Assembly (NCBI GenBank): GCA_017548605.1
Contig: JAFYZT010000013.1
Location: 1-45,031, forward strand
Length of the DNA stretch: 45,031 nucleotides
Source of the DNA: Prevotella sp.
GTDB lineage: Bacteria > Bacteroidota > Bacteroidia > Bacteroidales > Bacteroidaceae
Direction of reading: 5' to 3'
Shown here: positions 24,767-32,462 of the stretch, in pieces
Layout: each line of letters starts with the position of its first letter
Position numbering within the stretch: the stretch's first letter is position 1
Program-made: the position numbers and the translations under genes
Notes under the pieces: model-generated
Database searches by the model: none
What the model was told of the DNA's origin: nothing
Seen by the model: the letters and a program-made list of their open reading frames with translations, nothing else

Positions 24767-26989
24767 TTATTTGACGAGCACTTTCTTTCCGTCGATGAAA
24801 TAAAGGCCATGGGTCGGTATGCCGTGTACTCTTCGTCCATCGAGCATAAACACGCCCTTCCGTGGCATCTGGTCTTCATCGTAAACGTCGGCAATACCCG
24901 CTGCCTTTCGTTCCAGTACCAGTTCGAGTCCTTTCTTGGCATCTACCTTTCCATGCCCGAATTTCTCCGGTGCTGCCTCGGTAAACTCATCAGTATGGCA
25001 GCATTGCACGAGGATGTCTCTCACATCATCGACGGTGAGCGTAGGATCGGCCTCGAGCCAGAGCGCGATGGTACCAGCCACGGCGGGTGCCGATTGCGAG
25101 GTGCCCTCCTCACCGGAATAATGGAATCCGTTCCACATCATATCTTCACGCGGTTCACCCATTTCTTCTATCTCGACGTCATCGTCCACTTCGCCGGGAT
25201 CCTCTTCATGCAACAAGGTATAGTGGCTGACGGCCGACACGATGTTCACACCCGGTGCGCAAACCATGGGGCACTGTATGCCGTTGAAGCCCATACCGTA
25301 ACTGCTGAACTCGGCGATGTCGCCCAATGTGTTCTTCTCATCCAGAACAGGTTCCTTTCTCAGTGTCCGATTGTTGAGGTTGGCGCAATAGGCACCCACG
25401 CTGATGACATGCGGAGCTGTGGCCCAATCACTCATACTCATGCCACGTTCTCCTTCGGCATAACCGTCGCGGTCAAACGAAGATACGGAAACGTCGAAGA
25501 GGTGAAGCACGGTACCCTGTTTGCTGCCGACCGTCAGTTCCAACTGATATTTTTCATCCAGATTACCCGAGTAATAGCATGCGAGATGCGTTCCTCCCTC
25601 TTCATTCACGACTCCGATGCGCAATTCTCCGCTGAATCCTTTGGCCAGATCCTCGACATCACTGCTCTTGACATTGAGCAGTTCGCCGCATGTGGCATCC
25701 AAGAGGGGCGACAGCCACACCGTAGTCCATGAGGGCTCACCATTGGACCCGCCATTGTCGTCATCACTATCATCAAAAGCATCGTTGCCGTAACTATCAT
25801 CATTGACATCGTCATCATCACCGTCATCATCACCGTCGTCATCATCGTCATCATCATTACCATCCTGATGAACGAGCGATACACGCATCACGAGCGGGCT
25901 GTCATCATAGGTATAACCATCCATGCGCGAAAAATCGGAACTCATCATGGTGCGCAAAGTGTCGTTGTCACTTTCAAAGGTCTTTTTCAGGTAGTTGGGA
26001 TCTTCCCCCTCGTTGCCAACCGACAACACGACGGGTATGCCCTGTTGGCAGAGCGTTTCTAGCGCCTCTTGCATCGTACCTTGCCCGTTGTGCGAGCCAT
26101 TGTTGATGCCCTGACTGATATTGACCACAAGAGGCTGTTGGTGTTGTTGTGCATAATGACTGATGAATGCCAGCGAATGAAATATGCCTGACGTTGAAAG
26201 TAACATATCAATGGGCATGTTATCTTCCATTTCCAACCTCGCGGAATCTTCGGTACAGCACAGCACGATGTCGGCATCAGGGGCGATGCCTCCGAATCCC
26301 TGTGGCGACCGAGTACCAGCAGCGATACATCCTGTATGTGTGCCGTGGTACTGCGTCTCGATATCGGTGGTGAGCGACGCAATCTGCTCGGGCGAATCAT
26401 AGACAGCACCAGGCAGGGTCATGTCACCGATGTTTACCCCCTCGCCATCTTTGGCGAAAGGCATATATACCGCTTTTATGCGCGTGCGCCCCTGTTCATC
26501 GAGGAAGGCGGGGTGCTGGAAGTCGAAGCCCATATCCATGACACATACAGTAACTCCCTTGCCTGTATAGGCATGGTCGCCGACCGTACCTTGGGTACCA
26601 TCAATCAAGTTCGACCGCATCTCCTGCCGCGTCACATCACTCATCAGTTTGGGTCGCATTGTATGCGAGTCGATGCGAATGACACCTGGCAAGCGCTGCA
26701 CCATTGGCAGAGCATTGACAGGGATTGTTGCCGACACTAACTGTCCTAAACGTGCATGCAAGGTGATACCTGCTGCCTTAAGTTGTGTGATTGTCGCGTC
26801 GGCATTTGCCTCGTCAATTTTCAGCACCACCTCAATGCTCTTTACTGCGGTATCCGCTGCCCTTGCCGTCTTTTGTTGCGATGTTTGCAGCATCATGCGT
26901 GCATTCAGCGTCAGTTTGCTCTTTTCTTGAGACATGACGGCTACACAGACAATGAGAAATGCGATAAATGTGGGTATTCGTTTCTTCAT
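24767..26989 (-). CDS. Secreted S8 (subtilisin-like) serine protease with Asp-rich insert
   Basis: 740 residues. Signal peptide about 1-20, then a propeptide-like region (about 45-110). The catalytic triad is complete: Asp152 (VCVMDMGFDF), His215 (YHGTHTG) and Ser631 (GTSQSAPAVAG). The oxyanion Asn is in SVGNEGED. Between about 377 and 411 lies a run of Asp with scattered Gly and Asn, coded by GAT/GAC repeats. The final about 30 residues (MLDGRRV ... HGLYFIDGKKVLVK) match the tails of the M6 protease and the 1300-residue protein, suggesting type IX export. A -7-like TACCTTTG lies at 27027-27034. It probably degrades extracellular protein. Confidence 0.9.
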   Translation of the reverse strand: MKKRIPTFIAFLIVCVAVMSQEKSKLTLNARMMLQTSQQKTARAADTAVKSIEVVLKIDEANADATITQLKAAGITLHARLGQLVSATIPVNALPMVQRLPGVIRIDSHTMRPKLMSDVTRQEMRSNLIDGTQGTVGDHAYTGKGVTVCVMDMGFDFQHPAFLDEQGRTRIKAVYMPFAKDGEGVNIGDMTLPGAVYDSPEQIASLTTDIETQYHGTHTGCIAAGTRSPQGFGGIAPDADIVLCCTEDSARLEMEDNMPIDMLLSTSGIFHSLAFISHYAQQHQQPLVVNISQGINNGSHNGQGTMQEALETLCQQGIPVVLSVGNEGEDPNYLKKTFESDNDTLRTMMSSDFSRMDGYTYDDSPLVMRVSLVHQDGNDDDDDDDGDDDGDDDDVNDDSYGNDAFDDSDDDNGGSNGEPSWTTVWLSPLLDATCGELLNVKSSDVEDLAKGFSGELRIGVVNEEGGTHLACYYSGNLDEKYQLELTVGSKQGTVLHLFDVSVSSFDRDGYAEGERGMSMSDWATAPHVISVGAYCANLNNRTLRKEPVLDEKNTLGDIAEFSSYGMGFNGIQCPMVCAPGVNIVSAVSHYTLLHEEDPGEVDDDVEIEEMGEPREDMMWNGFHYSGEEGTSQSAPAVAGTIALWLEADPTLTVDDVRDILVQCCHTDEFTEAAPEKFGHGKVDAKKGLELVLERKAAGIADVYDEDQMPRKGVFMLDGRRVHGIPTHGLYFIDGKKVLVK
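25757..25861. repeat. (GAT/GAC)n microsatellite-like tract inside the S8 protease gene
   Basis: Plus strand is rich in TCATCATCATCACCGTC units, coding for an Asp-dominated stretch of about 35 residues. Trinucleotide length change would keep the frame. Confidence 0.75.
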
Positions 26990-27098
26990 CTAGTGTTTTT
27001 TGAATTGAAGGTTGGAATAATTGATGCAAAGGTACGAAAGAATCCTCAAAACGATACGCATTTGTCAGAATATCTACCACACCTACCGTTACCGCATA

Positions 27099-27335
27099 TC
27101 ATACAGTATCGGTCACACGTTTGAGGTGCCTTATTGGCTGACTCCCGCCAAGCGCTGGGCTAACAATTAGATAGATGACTTTACCCTCTGCATCAGCACC
27201 ACCTATAGCTGTACCACCAACCACATAAGGATATTGTTCTTTCTTTAATGAACTCCCTAAGTTTGAAACGGGTATGGCTTCTGACAGGAAAGTGGTAGAA
27301 TTAGACTCTATTCCCCCCAAAAGATAATTTCTCAT
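27099..27335 (-). CDS. Unrecognised small protein
   Basis: 78 residues, starting 32 bp after the AlkZ-related gene stop on the same strand. It contains a Gly-rich central part (YVVGGTAIGGADAEGKVIY) and no signal peptide or membrane helix. Codons are AT-richer than in neighbours. I do not recognise it. It could be a real small gene, or a remnant of a longer one. Composition and lack of any better frame here favour coding only slightly. Confidence 0.4.
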   Translation of the reverse strand: MRNYLLGGIESNSTTFLSEAIPVSNLGSSLKKEQYPYVVGGTAIGGADAEGKVIYLIVSPALGGSQPIRHLKRVTDTV

Positions 27336-27367
27336 AGCTCAGGATAATCAGACTATCTGTTGTGTCC

Positions 27368-28045
27368 TCATTTTAACAATCTGAGAATTTGCTGTGTAGA
27401 TGCTTCGGGTAACAACTGTTGCAGGTGCTCGGTCATCCTGATTAGCGACTCCTCAGGGGTGCGTTCACAATGGCAAGCCTTGCGTCCGTAGAGCAGTTCG
27501 GGAGTGGTGAGCAACGACCATCCCCAGCCGTATTCCCGTCCGTGACGGTCCTGAGGGTAGATGAAATCTTCAGTCACGATGCGACAGGCCATCTGCAACC
27601 GGGTGACATAGCCGTCGAATCGGCTGCGCATCTTCGGTCCTGTGAACCCACAGGCACGGCGTAGCTCACGGGTAATCATACTACCCCCTTCGCCCAGTGT
27701 CAGTAGGATGGTTTCTTCGATGCTCCCCTCCGCGGGCGTGGGATAGGCATGGCGACGGTAGTTATATAGGTCGGGCCACCATGCGCGGCTCACGAAGCCT
27801 GCTTTCTTGTTGAAGAACTTCCCATAGACCAGTCCCCCGTCGGTCACCGCCGGTCCTTTCCATTTCCATAGCGGCCAGTCCCAACCGCCGTCGTCGAATA
27901 CCACGTAACGGCAGTCGTCATCAGCCATCTCTTCTGCGGAAAAGCCATAGATGCCACTGCTCAGCAGAGGAAGAAAGCCGATTTCTTCGACCAACTCTGC
28001 CAGCTGTGCACCAGAATGTATCGTTTTACCATTGTTTATGTTCAT
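27368..28045 (-). CDS. AlkZ-related protein (winged-helix, DNA glycosylase-like)
   Basis: 225 residues from the ATG at 28045. The protein is Trp-rich (DDGGWDWPLWKWKG) with GKFFNKKAGFVS, a winged-helix-like middle (MITRELRRACGF) and EYGWGWSLLTTPE near the end. This pattern matches the short Bacteroidetes and Firmicutes relatives of AlkZ/YcaQ (HTH_42) glycosylases. The canonical QxQ catalytic motif of AlkZ is not evident, so a DNA-repair role is only inferred. The -7 box (28050-28057) ends four bases before this ATG, which implies a leaderless or nearly leaderless mRNA. The extension to an ATG at 28060 would lie upstream of the transcription start. Confidence 0.6.
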   Translation of the reverse strand: MNINNGKTIHSGAQLAELVEEIGFLPLLSSGIYGFSAEEMADDDCRYVVFDDGGWDWPLWKWKGPAVTDGGLVYGKFFNKKAGFVSRAWWPDLYNYRRHAYPTPAEGSIEETILLTLGEGGSMITRELRRACGFTGPKMRSRFDGYVTRLQMACRIVTEDFIYPQDRHGREYGWGWSLLTTPELLYGRKACHCERTPEESLIRMTEHLQQLLPEASTQQILRLLK

Positions 28046-28049
28046 GTCG

Positions 28050-28057
28050 CAAAGATA
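28050..28057 (-). promoter_or_regulatory. -7 element of the AlkZ-related gene
   Basis: On the minus strand TATCTTTG followed by CGAC and then ATG. A TTTG-like -33 lies about 22 bases upstream. Confidence 0.6.
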
Positions 28058-28121
28058 CACATTTTTATCGACACAAGAACAAACAAATAGTATTGCTTTT
28101 TTTTTATTGATAATTGAACAA

Positions 28122-28157
28122 TAAAGTCCCTGTGGTATTCACACCGCAGGGACTTTA
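28122..28157. terminator. Hairpin terminator between the small peptide gene and the AlkZ-related gene
   Basis: 15-bp stem (TAAAGTCCCTGTGGT / ACCGCAGGGACTTTA, one G-U) with a six-base loop. It lies 28 bp after the small peptide gene; it ends that transcript before the AlkZ promoter. Confidence 0.75.
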
Positions 28158-28185
28158 CTATCATACCTTTTTATCTTTTTACTTT

Positions 28186-28386
28186 TCACTCCTCCCACAG
28201 GCTGATGGAATGGAGTGAAGACGGTTCTTCTTCCTCGAAGAAAGACCCTTCGTTTGCGGGTGTTCCACCCATGTCGCCGCCGATGCTCATGGCATTATTG
28301 AAGCCCATGGCTTGATTAGGTGCATCGTTTCTGTAAGGAGTGGCTATCTTTTCGGCTTTAGGTGCCATATATTCTCTACTACGCAT
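28186..28386 (-). CDS. Small Bacteroidetes-type peptide with Tyr-x-x-Pro start and Trp-acidic end
   Basis: 66 residues, 18 bp downstream of the 1300-residue secreted protein and before a terminator, so co-transcribed. It starts REYMAPKAEKI, has a Gly/Met/Asn-rich middle (AMSIGGDMGGTP), an acidic patch EEEE, and ends SISLWEE. Bacteroidales genomes carry many short proteins of this layout (basic start with Y-[IVM]-x-P, low-complexity middle, C-terminal Trp-acidic residues), of unknown function. No signal peptide is seen. Confidence 0.65.
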   Translation of the reverse strand: MRSREYMAPKAEKIATPYRNDAPNQAMGFNNAMSIGGDMGGTPANEGSFFEEEEPSSLHSISLWEE

Positions 28387-28404
28387 GATGATTTCCTCCT
28401 CTGA

Positions 28405-31400
28405 TTATTTGACATACACTTTCTTGCCATTCACGATATACAGCCCTTTAGCGGTGGGCACACCCTGATGGCGTACTCCGTCGAGCGTGTAATAATAAGA
28501 GTCGTTCCTCTCGGTGCTGCCCTCTGTCATTGGCAGTTGTCCGATGGCCGTAGTAGTGTCGTCATCCAGGAAGTTGATGAACATATATGCCGGAGCCGAA
28601 GACGAACCTCCGGTGGAGCTGTCCACTAACGACTTGGGTAGGTGAAGGTAGCACTTGTGGGCACCTAAGGTGCTGCTGGCTATGGCACGATAGAAGCCCA
28701 GAGGCTTGGTACCGAAAGTCTCTATCGGGTTGCCGTTCTCATCCACCTTGCCCGCCAGGTTGGTGAAGGCGTAGTTGCGGTAGTCTCCGTCGGTAGCGGT
28801 AACCGTGGTGCTCGTCAGCACGCCCACAAGCATTGTGGAGTGAGAGGTCACGGGTGTGTTCACGTCGCGCACGAACAGCGGAATGCCGTTTTGTGTATTG
28901 GAGGCCTTGATGATCGTGCCCTCGCCGCTTTCGCACACGGCCAGCGGGGTGAGGTTGATGGTGTTCGCCCCCTGCTCGTAAGCACTGCCTTCCTCGCCGA
29001 TATCGGTGGCATCGACATAGTAGGCGGTCAGGTCGTTGCCGGTAATCATGCCCGTTAGTTCATAGCGCAACTCCGCAGCCTGACAGTCGGTGAAGTAGTT
29101 GTCGTAGGCGGCCTGGGCGTTCCTGTCGTTGATGGTCGTCACACCGATCTGCTTGAACAACACGTTAGTGGCCTTCAATTCGATGTCGCTGCCGTCACCT
29201 TCAATAACGTAGGCATCACCGTAGTTGCTGTCTGCGGTCAAATCACTATCGCCACGTTTCAGACTACCTGTCACTTCAGCCTTGATGTACACCTTATAAC
29301 CCGAGGGTACGGCGGGGATGACGAGCGTATGCTCCGCGTCGCTGAGTTGCAAGCCACCGTTAGCAGTGCTGAATTGTATCAATCCGTTATTCTCAGCCGT
29401 GAAGGCATTCTGTAATAGTCCCAGCCCCTCGGTCTCAGCTATCGCCTTTGTTGTCGTGCCATTGCTTGTCAACATGCTGCCATACAGTATGTTGGGATTA
29501 TCTGCGATGAGGCTGTAATTGTCGTTTCCCTCGCTCGCCCAGTATTTATCGACTGTCAGGGCATCGTCAGCAGCGATGTCGGCTGCCGTTGTGTTACCTG
29601 TAATGGTACTCACATTCTCGAAATCCCACGAGTGGGGATAGGTGGCGGTGGGATAGTCGTACTCAAACACTTTGATAAGCGTCTCCTGCATGTCGAGTAC
29701 GTAGTTGTTGCTCTGGTTCTTGCCTTTCTGCACCAGGACGAAGGTGCCGTGGCCCGTCGAGGAGAAGGTGTAGGTGCCGTCGCCGGCATCGGTGACGGTG
29801 GTGTTGCTTGTGGTGATGGTTCCTGTGCAACTGCCCGCCTTGATGGAGTATTCCAAGGTGTTCGAACTGGTTTGGTGCATAGTGCCGTAACTAGTAGAGA
29901 ACGAGGCACCTGCACTGCCGCCCGTACGGAAGGCGTAGGTAGTGGGTGACTGTACGAAGCGCAGGTCGGTGTCAATGAACTCGTTACCAACCTCGATATA
30001 GTAGAAGTCAAGCCAGTTCGTATCGCTGACGGTGAATGTCACGGAGCCGTCCTCCTTCACGATGAACTCATGGTTGCCCTGCCTATGCATGGGGCCTGAG
30101 CCGGCATAGAACTGCTTTCCGTCCATGTCGGTGCCCTCAAGGTCGGTCACGTTGGTGACGGTCACCAAGTCGCCCTGACCCGCACCGTGCCTGTCAGCAC
30201 GTATCATCACATATTGTCCGGCCTTCAGGTTGGGGATGGTGACGACCGTGCCTGCCTCGACATCCATGAATAAGGCTTCGCCGGTAGCCATCTCCGGTCC
30301 GTAGTTGAGCATCGTCTTCAGCGCGGCATCTTTCACCTCAGGGTCGTCAGATGTCACACCCTCGGCATCAGGCACGCTGACCGTGGTGCCGAAACTCTTG
30401 CCCGTGGTGCTCGTGATGACCAGTCCGGCCGTCTCGTCGAGCCAGAGGGCGTTGTCGCCCTCAACATTGGTACTGGCTACGAGCACGGGAGCGTTGAGGT
30501 AGGTCAGCGCACGGGTCGTCCCGTCGTATTCGCGCACCTTGTAAGTTATCGCCCAGTCGTCGGTGTTCTGCTTGATGGCGCTGATCGACTCCATGTGCCC
30601 GGTTGTGAAGTCCCAGCGGTGGGTTTCGTAGGCCACGGTCAGCACGTAACTCACCTTGGCTCCCGAGGCGTTGTCGGTGCAGGTAACGACGATGGCTCCG
30701 CCGTCGCCGGTTATATTCGTGATTTCTCCCGTTGAGGAGTTGAAGTTAAAACTGGTAATGTCACCCTTGGCCTCGGCGGTGTAGGTGACGTTCGAGGCTC
30801 CCGGTACCAGCATACCGGCGTACGATGTGGTACCATGGGGCACGGTCACGCTGCGGGCGGCGAACTTAAAGTTGTGCTCAAAGGTGAACTCGCTCAGCCT
30901 GTAATGGCCCCAGCCGCCGCCGTTGGTACTTGGCACGTTGCCGTAGAGGTAATAGGTGTGGCCGCCCTGCACGGAGAATGACTTCTCCTGGCCGCTCTCC
31001 GACTCGAGGATGGTGCCTACTACACTGTAGTTGTTGTAGGCATCTACTAACTGCGCGGTGTTGCCGCTCAGCACGCCCTTCACCTTCAGATTGCCGTTCA
31101 CCTCAGGCTTGAAGATATAGAACGAGCCTTGGTAGGGGATGATGGGTGAGCCGCTGTTATCCTCGCCGTTGCTGCCGCGCCACCACAATTGTCTCCAGCC
31201 GTTTTCGTCGATGACGGTGGCGGTCAGCATACCGTCTTCTTCCTTCACTAACGTACAGTTGGTGTTCGAAGCATCGCCGAACTGCATCTCCATGAAGGGT
31301 ACCGACTTGACCGTCCTGTCAAGCAGTTTGCCGATGTTCTGTGTGCCCGTGTTGGGGTTCGTCGTTGGGAAGTAGCAGCGGTTGCCCTCTACCACCCATT

Positions 31401-32307
31401 GGGCATCGTTGGCCATCACCAACACGTTGTAAGAGGCAGTGTACGAACTGTAATTGGCATCCGTTACCGTGGCGGTGATGGTCACCCAACCGGTGTTGAT
31501 GAACATTAGGTCGCCAGTGGCGGCATTGCCTATCTTCGCAATCTTCTCGTTGCTGCTGCTGAACCTGACGTATGTCTGATCGCTTTCATTGATGTAGTTG
31601 CCGTCTAACTTGACACGGCTGCCAGCGGCGGCATTGGGGTTGATAATCAAAGTGTGACCGTATAAACTATGCACCAAGGCGGGTTCCTCAAAGCCAAGAT
31701 CCACCAGATTGTAGGTGAAAGGACCTGTTTGCGTGAAGGAGATTATGGGGAGGTCAGTATTCTCAATAACCTCGATTTTGGAAATCTGTATATCGCGGTC
31801 GTTATTGTTGACGATGCTGATATAACCGTCGATACTGGTGCAGGTGGCAGTGACTTCAGCCCAACTGTTACTGAAAGTGCCGTTTCCGGATAAGTCTGTA
31901 ACGCCGTTCCATTGTGGTGTTCGCGCTGCGTAACAATACCCCGTTACTTTAACAGTTGCACCGTAAGGAGCGGGAATCTTGATGCCAGCATCCACGGTAT
32001 GGTTGGCATTGTTGTTTGCTGTCAGAGTCACGGAACCTCTCCTGCAAGTAATGTACCCCTTTAACAGAAGGTCGGTGAGTTCGCCGTCTGTTGAAGAGGC
32101 AAAATCATTTCCAAAGTTGTAACTCCAACCATTGTACCAGGCTTGATTGGCATTAGTATTTGGGAACGTCCATGTCGTGGTGTTGCCGTTGACAGATTTT
32201 CCGGCAAATGTTTGTTGCGACACGCCCAGTAAGAGCATGAGCAACAGCATGGAAAAAACATGAAACCGTGATGGTTCCATTTTTCGTAAATTTGAAGAAA
32301 AATACAT
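28405..32307 (-). CDS. Large secreted Ig-like protein with T9SS-like C-terminal tail
   Basis: 1300 residues. The signal peptide is SMLLLMLLLGVSQQTFAGK, ending about residue 36; the start could also be the ATG nine codons later (32280). The body is made of beta domains: repeated jelly-roll-like segments (TTTWTFPNTNANQAWYNG start; HRWDFTTGHMES and YPHSWDFENVS starts, about residues 565 and 905), and BIG2/Ig-like parts (VRFSSSNEKIAKIGN, VTITATVTDANYSSYTASYNVLVM partly). The final about 30 residues (YYTLDGVRH ... KGLYIVNGKKVYVK) match the tails of the two secreted proteases. A surface or secreted adhesin or glycan-binding role is inferred; no enzyme motif was recognised. A 17-bp inverted repeat brackets its -7 box. 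Confidence 0.75.
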   Translation of the reverse strand: MYFSSNLRKMEPSRFHVFSMLLLMLLLGVSQQTFAGKSVNGNTTTWTFPNTNANQAWYNGWSYNFGNDFASSTDGELTDLLLKGYITCRRGSVTLTANNNANHTVDAGIKIPAPYGATVKVTGYCYAARTPQWNGVTDLSGNGTFSNSWAEVTATCTSIDGYISIVNNNDRDIQISKIEVIENTDLPIISFTQTGPFTYNLVDLGFEEPALVHSLYGHTLIINPNAAAGSRVKLDGNYINESDQTYVRFSSSNEKIAKIGNAATGDLMFINTGWVTITATVTDANYSSYTASYNVLVMANDAQWVVEGNRCYFPTTNPNTGTQNIGKLLDRTVKSVPFMEMQFGDASNTNCTLVKEEDGMLTATVIDENGWRQLWWRGSNGEDNSGSPIIPYQGSFYIFKPEVNGNLKVKGVLSGNTAQLVDAYNNYSVVGTILESESGQEKSFSVQGGHTYYLYGNVPSTNGGGWGHYRLSEFTFEHNFKFAARSVTVPHGTTSYAGMLVPGASNVTYTAEAKGDITSFNFNSSTGEITNITGDGGAIVVTCTDNASGAKVSYVLTVAYETHRWDFTTGHMESISAIKQNTDDWAITYKVREYDGTTRALTYLNAPVLVASTNVEGDNALWLDETAGLVITSTTGKSFGTTVSVPDAEGVTSDDPEVKDAALKTMLNYGPEMATGEALFMDVEAGTVVTIPNLKAGQYVMIRADRHGAGQGDLVTVTNVTDLEGTDMDGKQFYAGSGPMHRQGNHEFIVKEDGSVTFTVSDTNWLDFYYIEVGNEFIDTDLRFVQSPTTYAFRTGGSAGASFSTSYGTMHQTSSNTLEYSIKAGSCTGTITTSNTTVTDAGDGTYTFSSTGHGTFVLVQKGKNQSNNYVLDMQETLIKVFEYDYPTATYPHSWDFENVSTITGNTTAADIAADDALTVDKYWASEGNDNYSLIADNPNILYGSMLTSNGTTTKAIAETEGLGLLQNAFTAENNGLIQFSTANGGLQLSDAEHTLVIPAVPSGYKVYIKAEVTGSLKRGDSDLTADSNYGDAYVIEGDGSDIELKATNVLFKQIGVTTINDRNAQAAYDNYFTDCQAAELRYELTGMITGNDLTAYYVDATDIGEEGSAYEQGANTINLTPLAVCESGEGTIIKASNTQNGIPLFVRDVNTPVTSHSTMLVGVLTSTTVTATDGDYRNYAFTNLAGKVDENGNPIETFGTKPLGFYRAIASSTLGAHKCYLHLPKSLVDSSTGGSSSAPAYMFINFLDDDTTTAIGQLPMTEGSTERNDSYYYTLDGVRHQGVPTAKGLYIVNGKKVYVK

Positions 32308-32321
32308 TCGATCTTTGGTTT

Positions 32322-32385
32322 TTGTCTAATTATTTGGTATATGCGAGTGCAAAATTACATGACTCAACACCAAATAATTAGACAA
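32322..32385. repeat. 17-bp perfect inverted repeat flanking a promoter element
   Basis: TTGTCTAATTATTTGGT at 32322-32338 and its exact reverse complement at 32369-32385, separated by 30 bases. The spacer contains, on the minus strand, TAATTTTG (32350-32357), a -7 box for the 1300-residue protein. It could be an invertible promoter or a regulator-binding dyad. Confidence 0.85.
32350..32357 (-). promoter_or_regulatory. -7 element of the large secreted protein gene
   Basis: TAATTTTG on the minus strand, about 43 bp before the ATG at 32307. No TTTG lies at the normal 19-20 base spacing; ATTATTTGG within the inverted repeat is only 13 bases away. Confidence 0.5.
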
Positions 32386-32462
32386 CCATGTGACGTATTA
32401 ACAATGTTTTGGTTTTTTTTTGTTTTATTTGCTCAGCGCAAACCTTTTTGTACTTTCTTTGG

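Noticed and set aside
24592-24942. 116-residue minus-strand frame overlapping the S8 protease 3' end
   Set aside because: It mostly overlaps the protease coding sequence in another frame and has no recognisable content.
32411-32460. T/A-rich stretch after argF' as an intrinsic terminator
   Set aside because: No stable stem is visible next to the homopolymer run on the minus strand.
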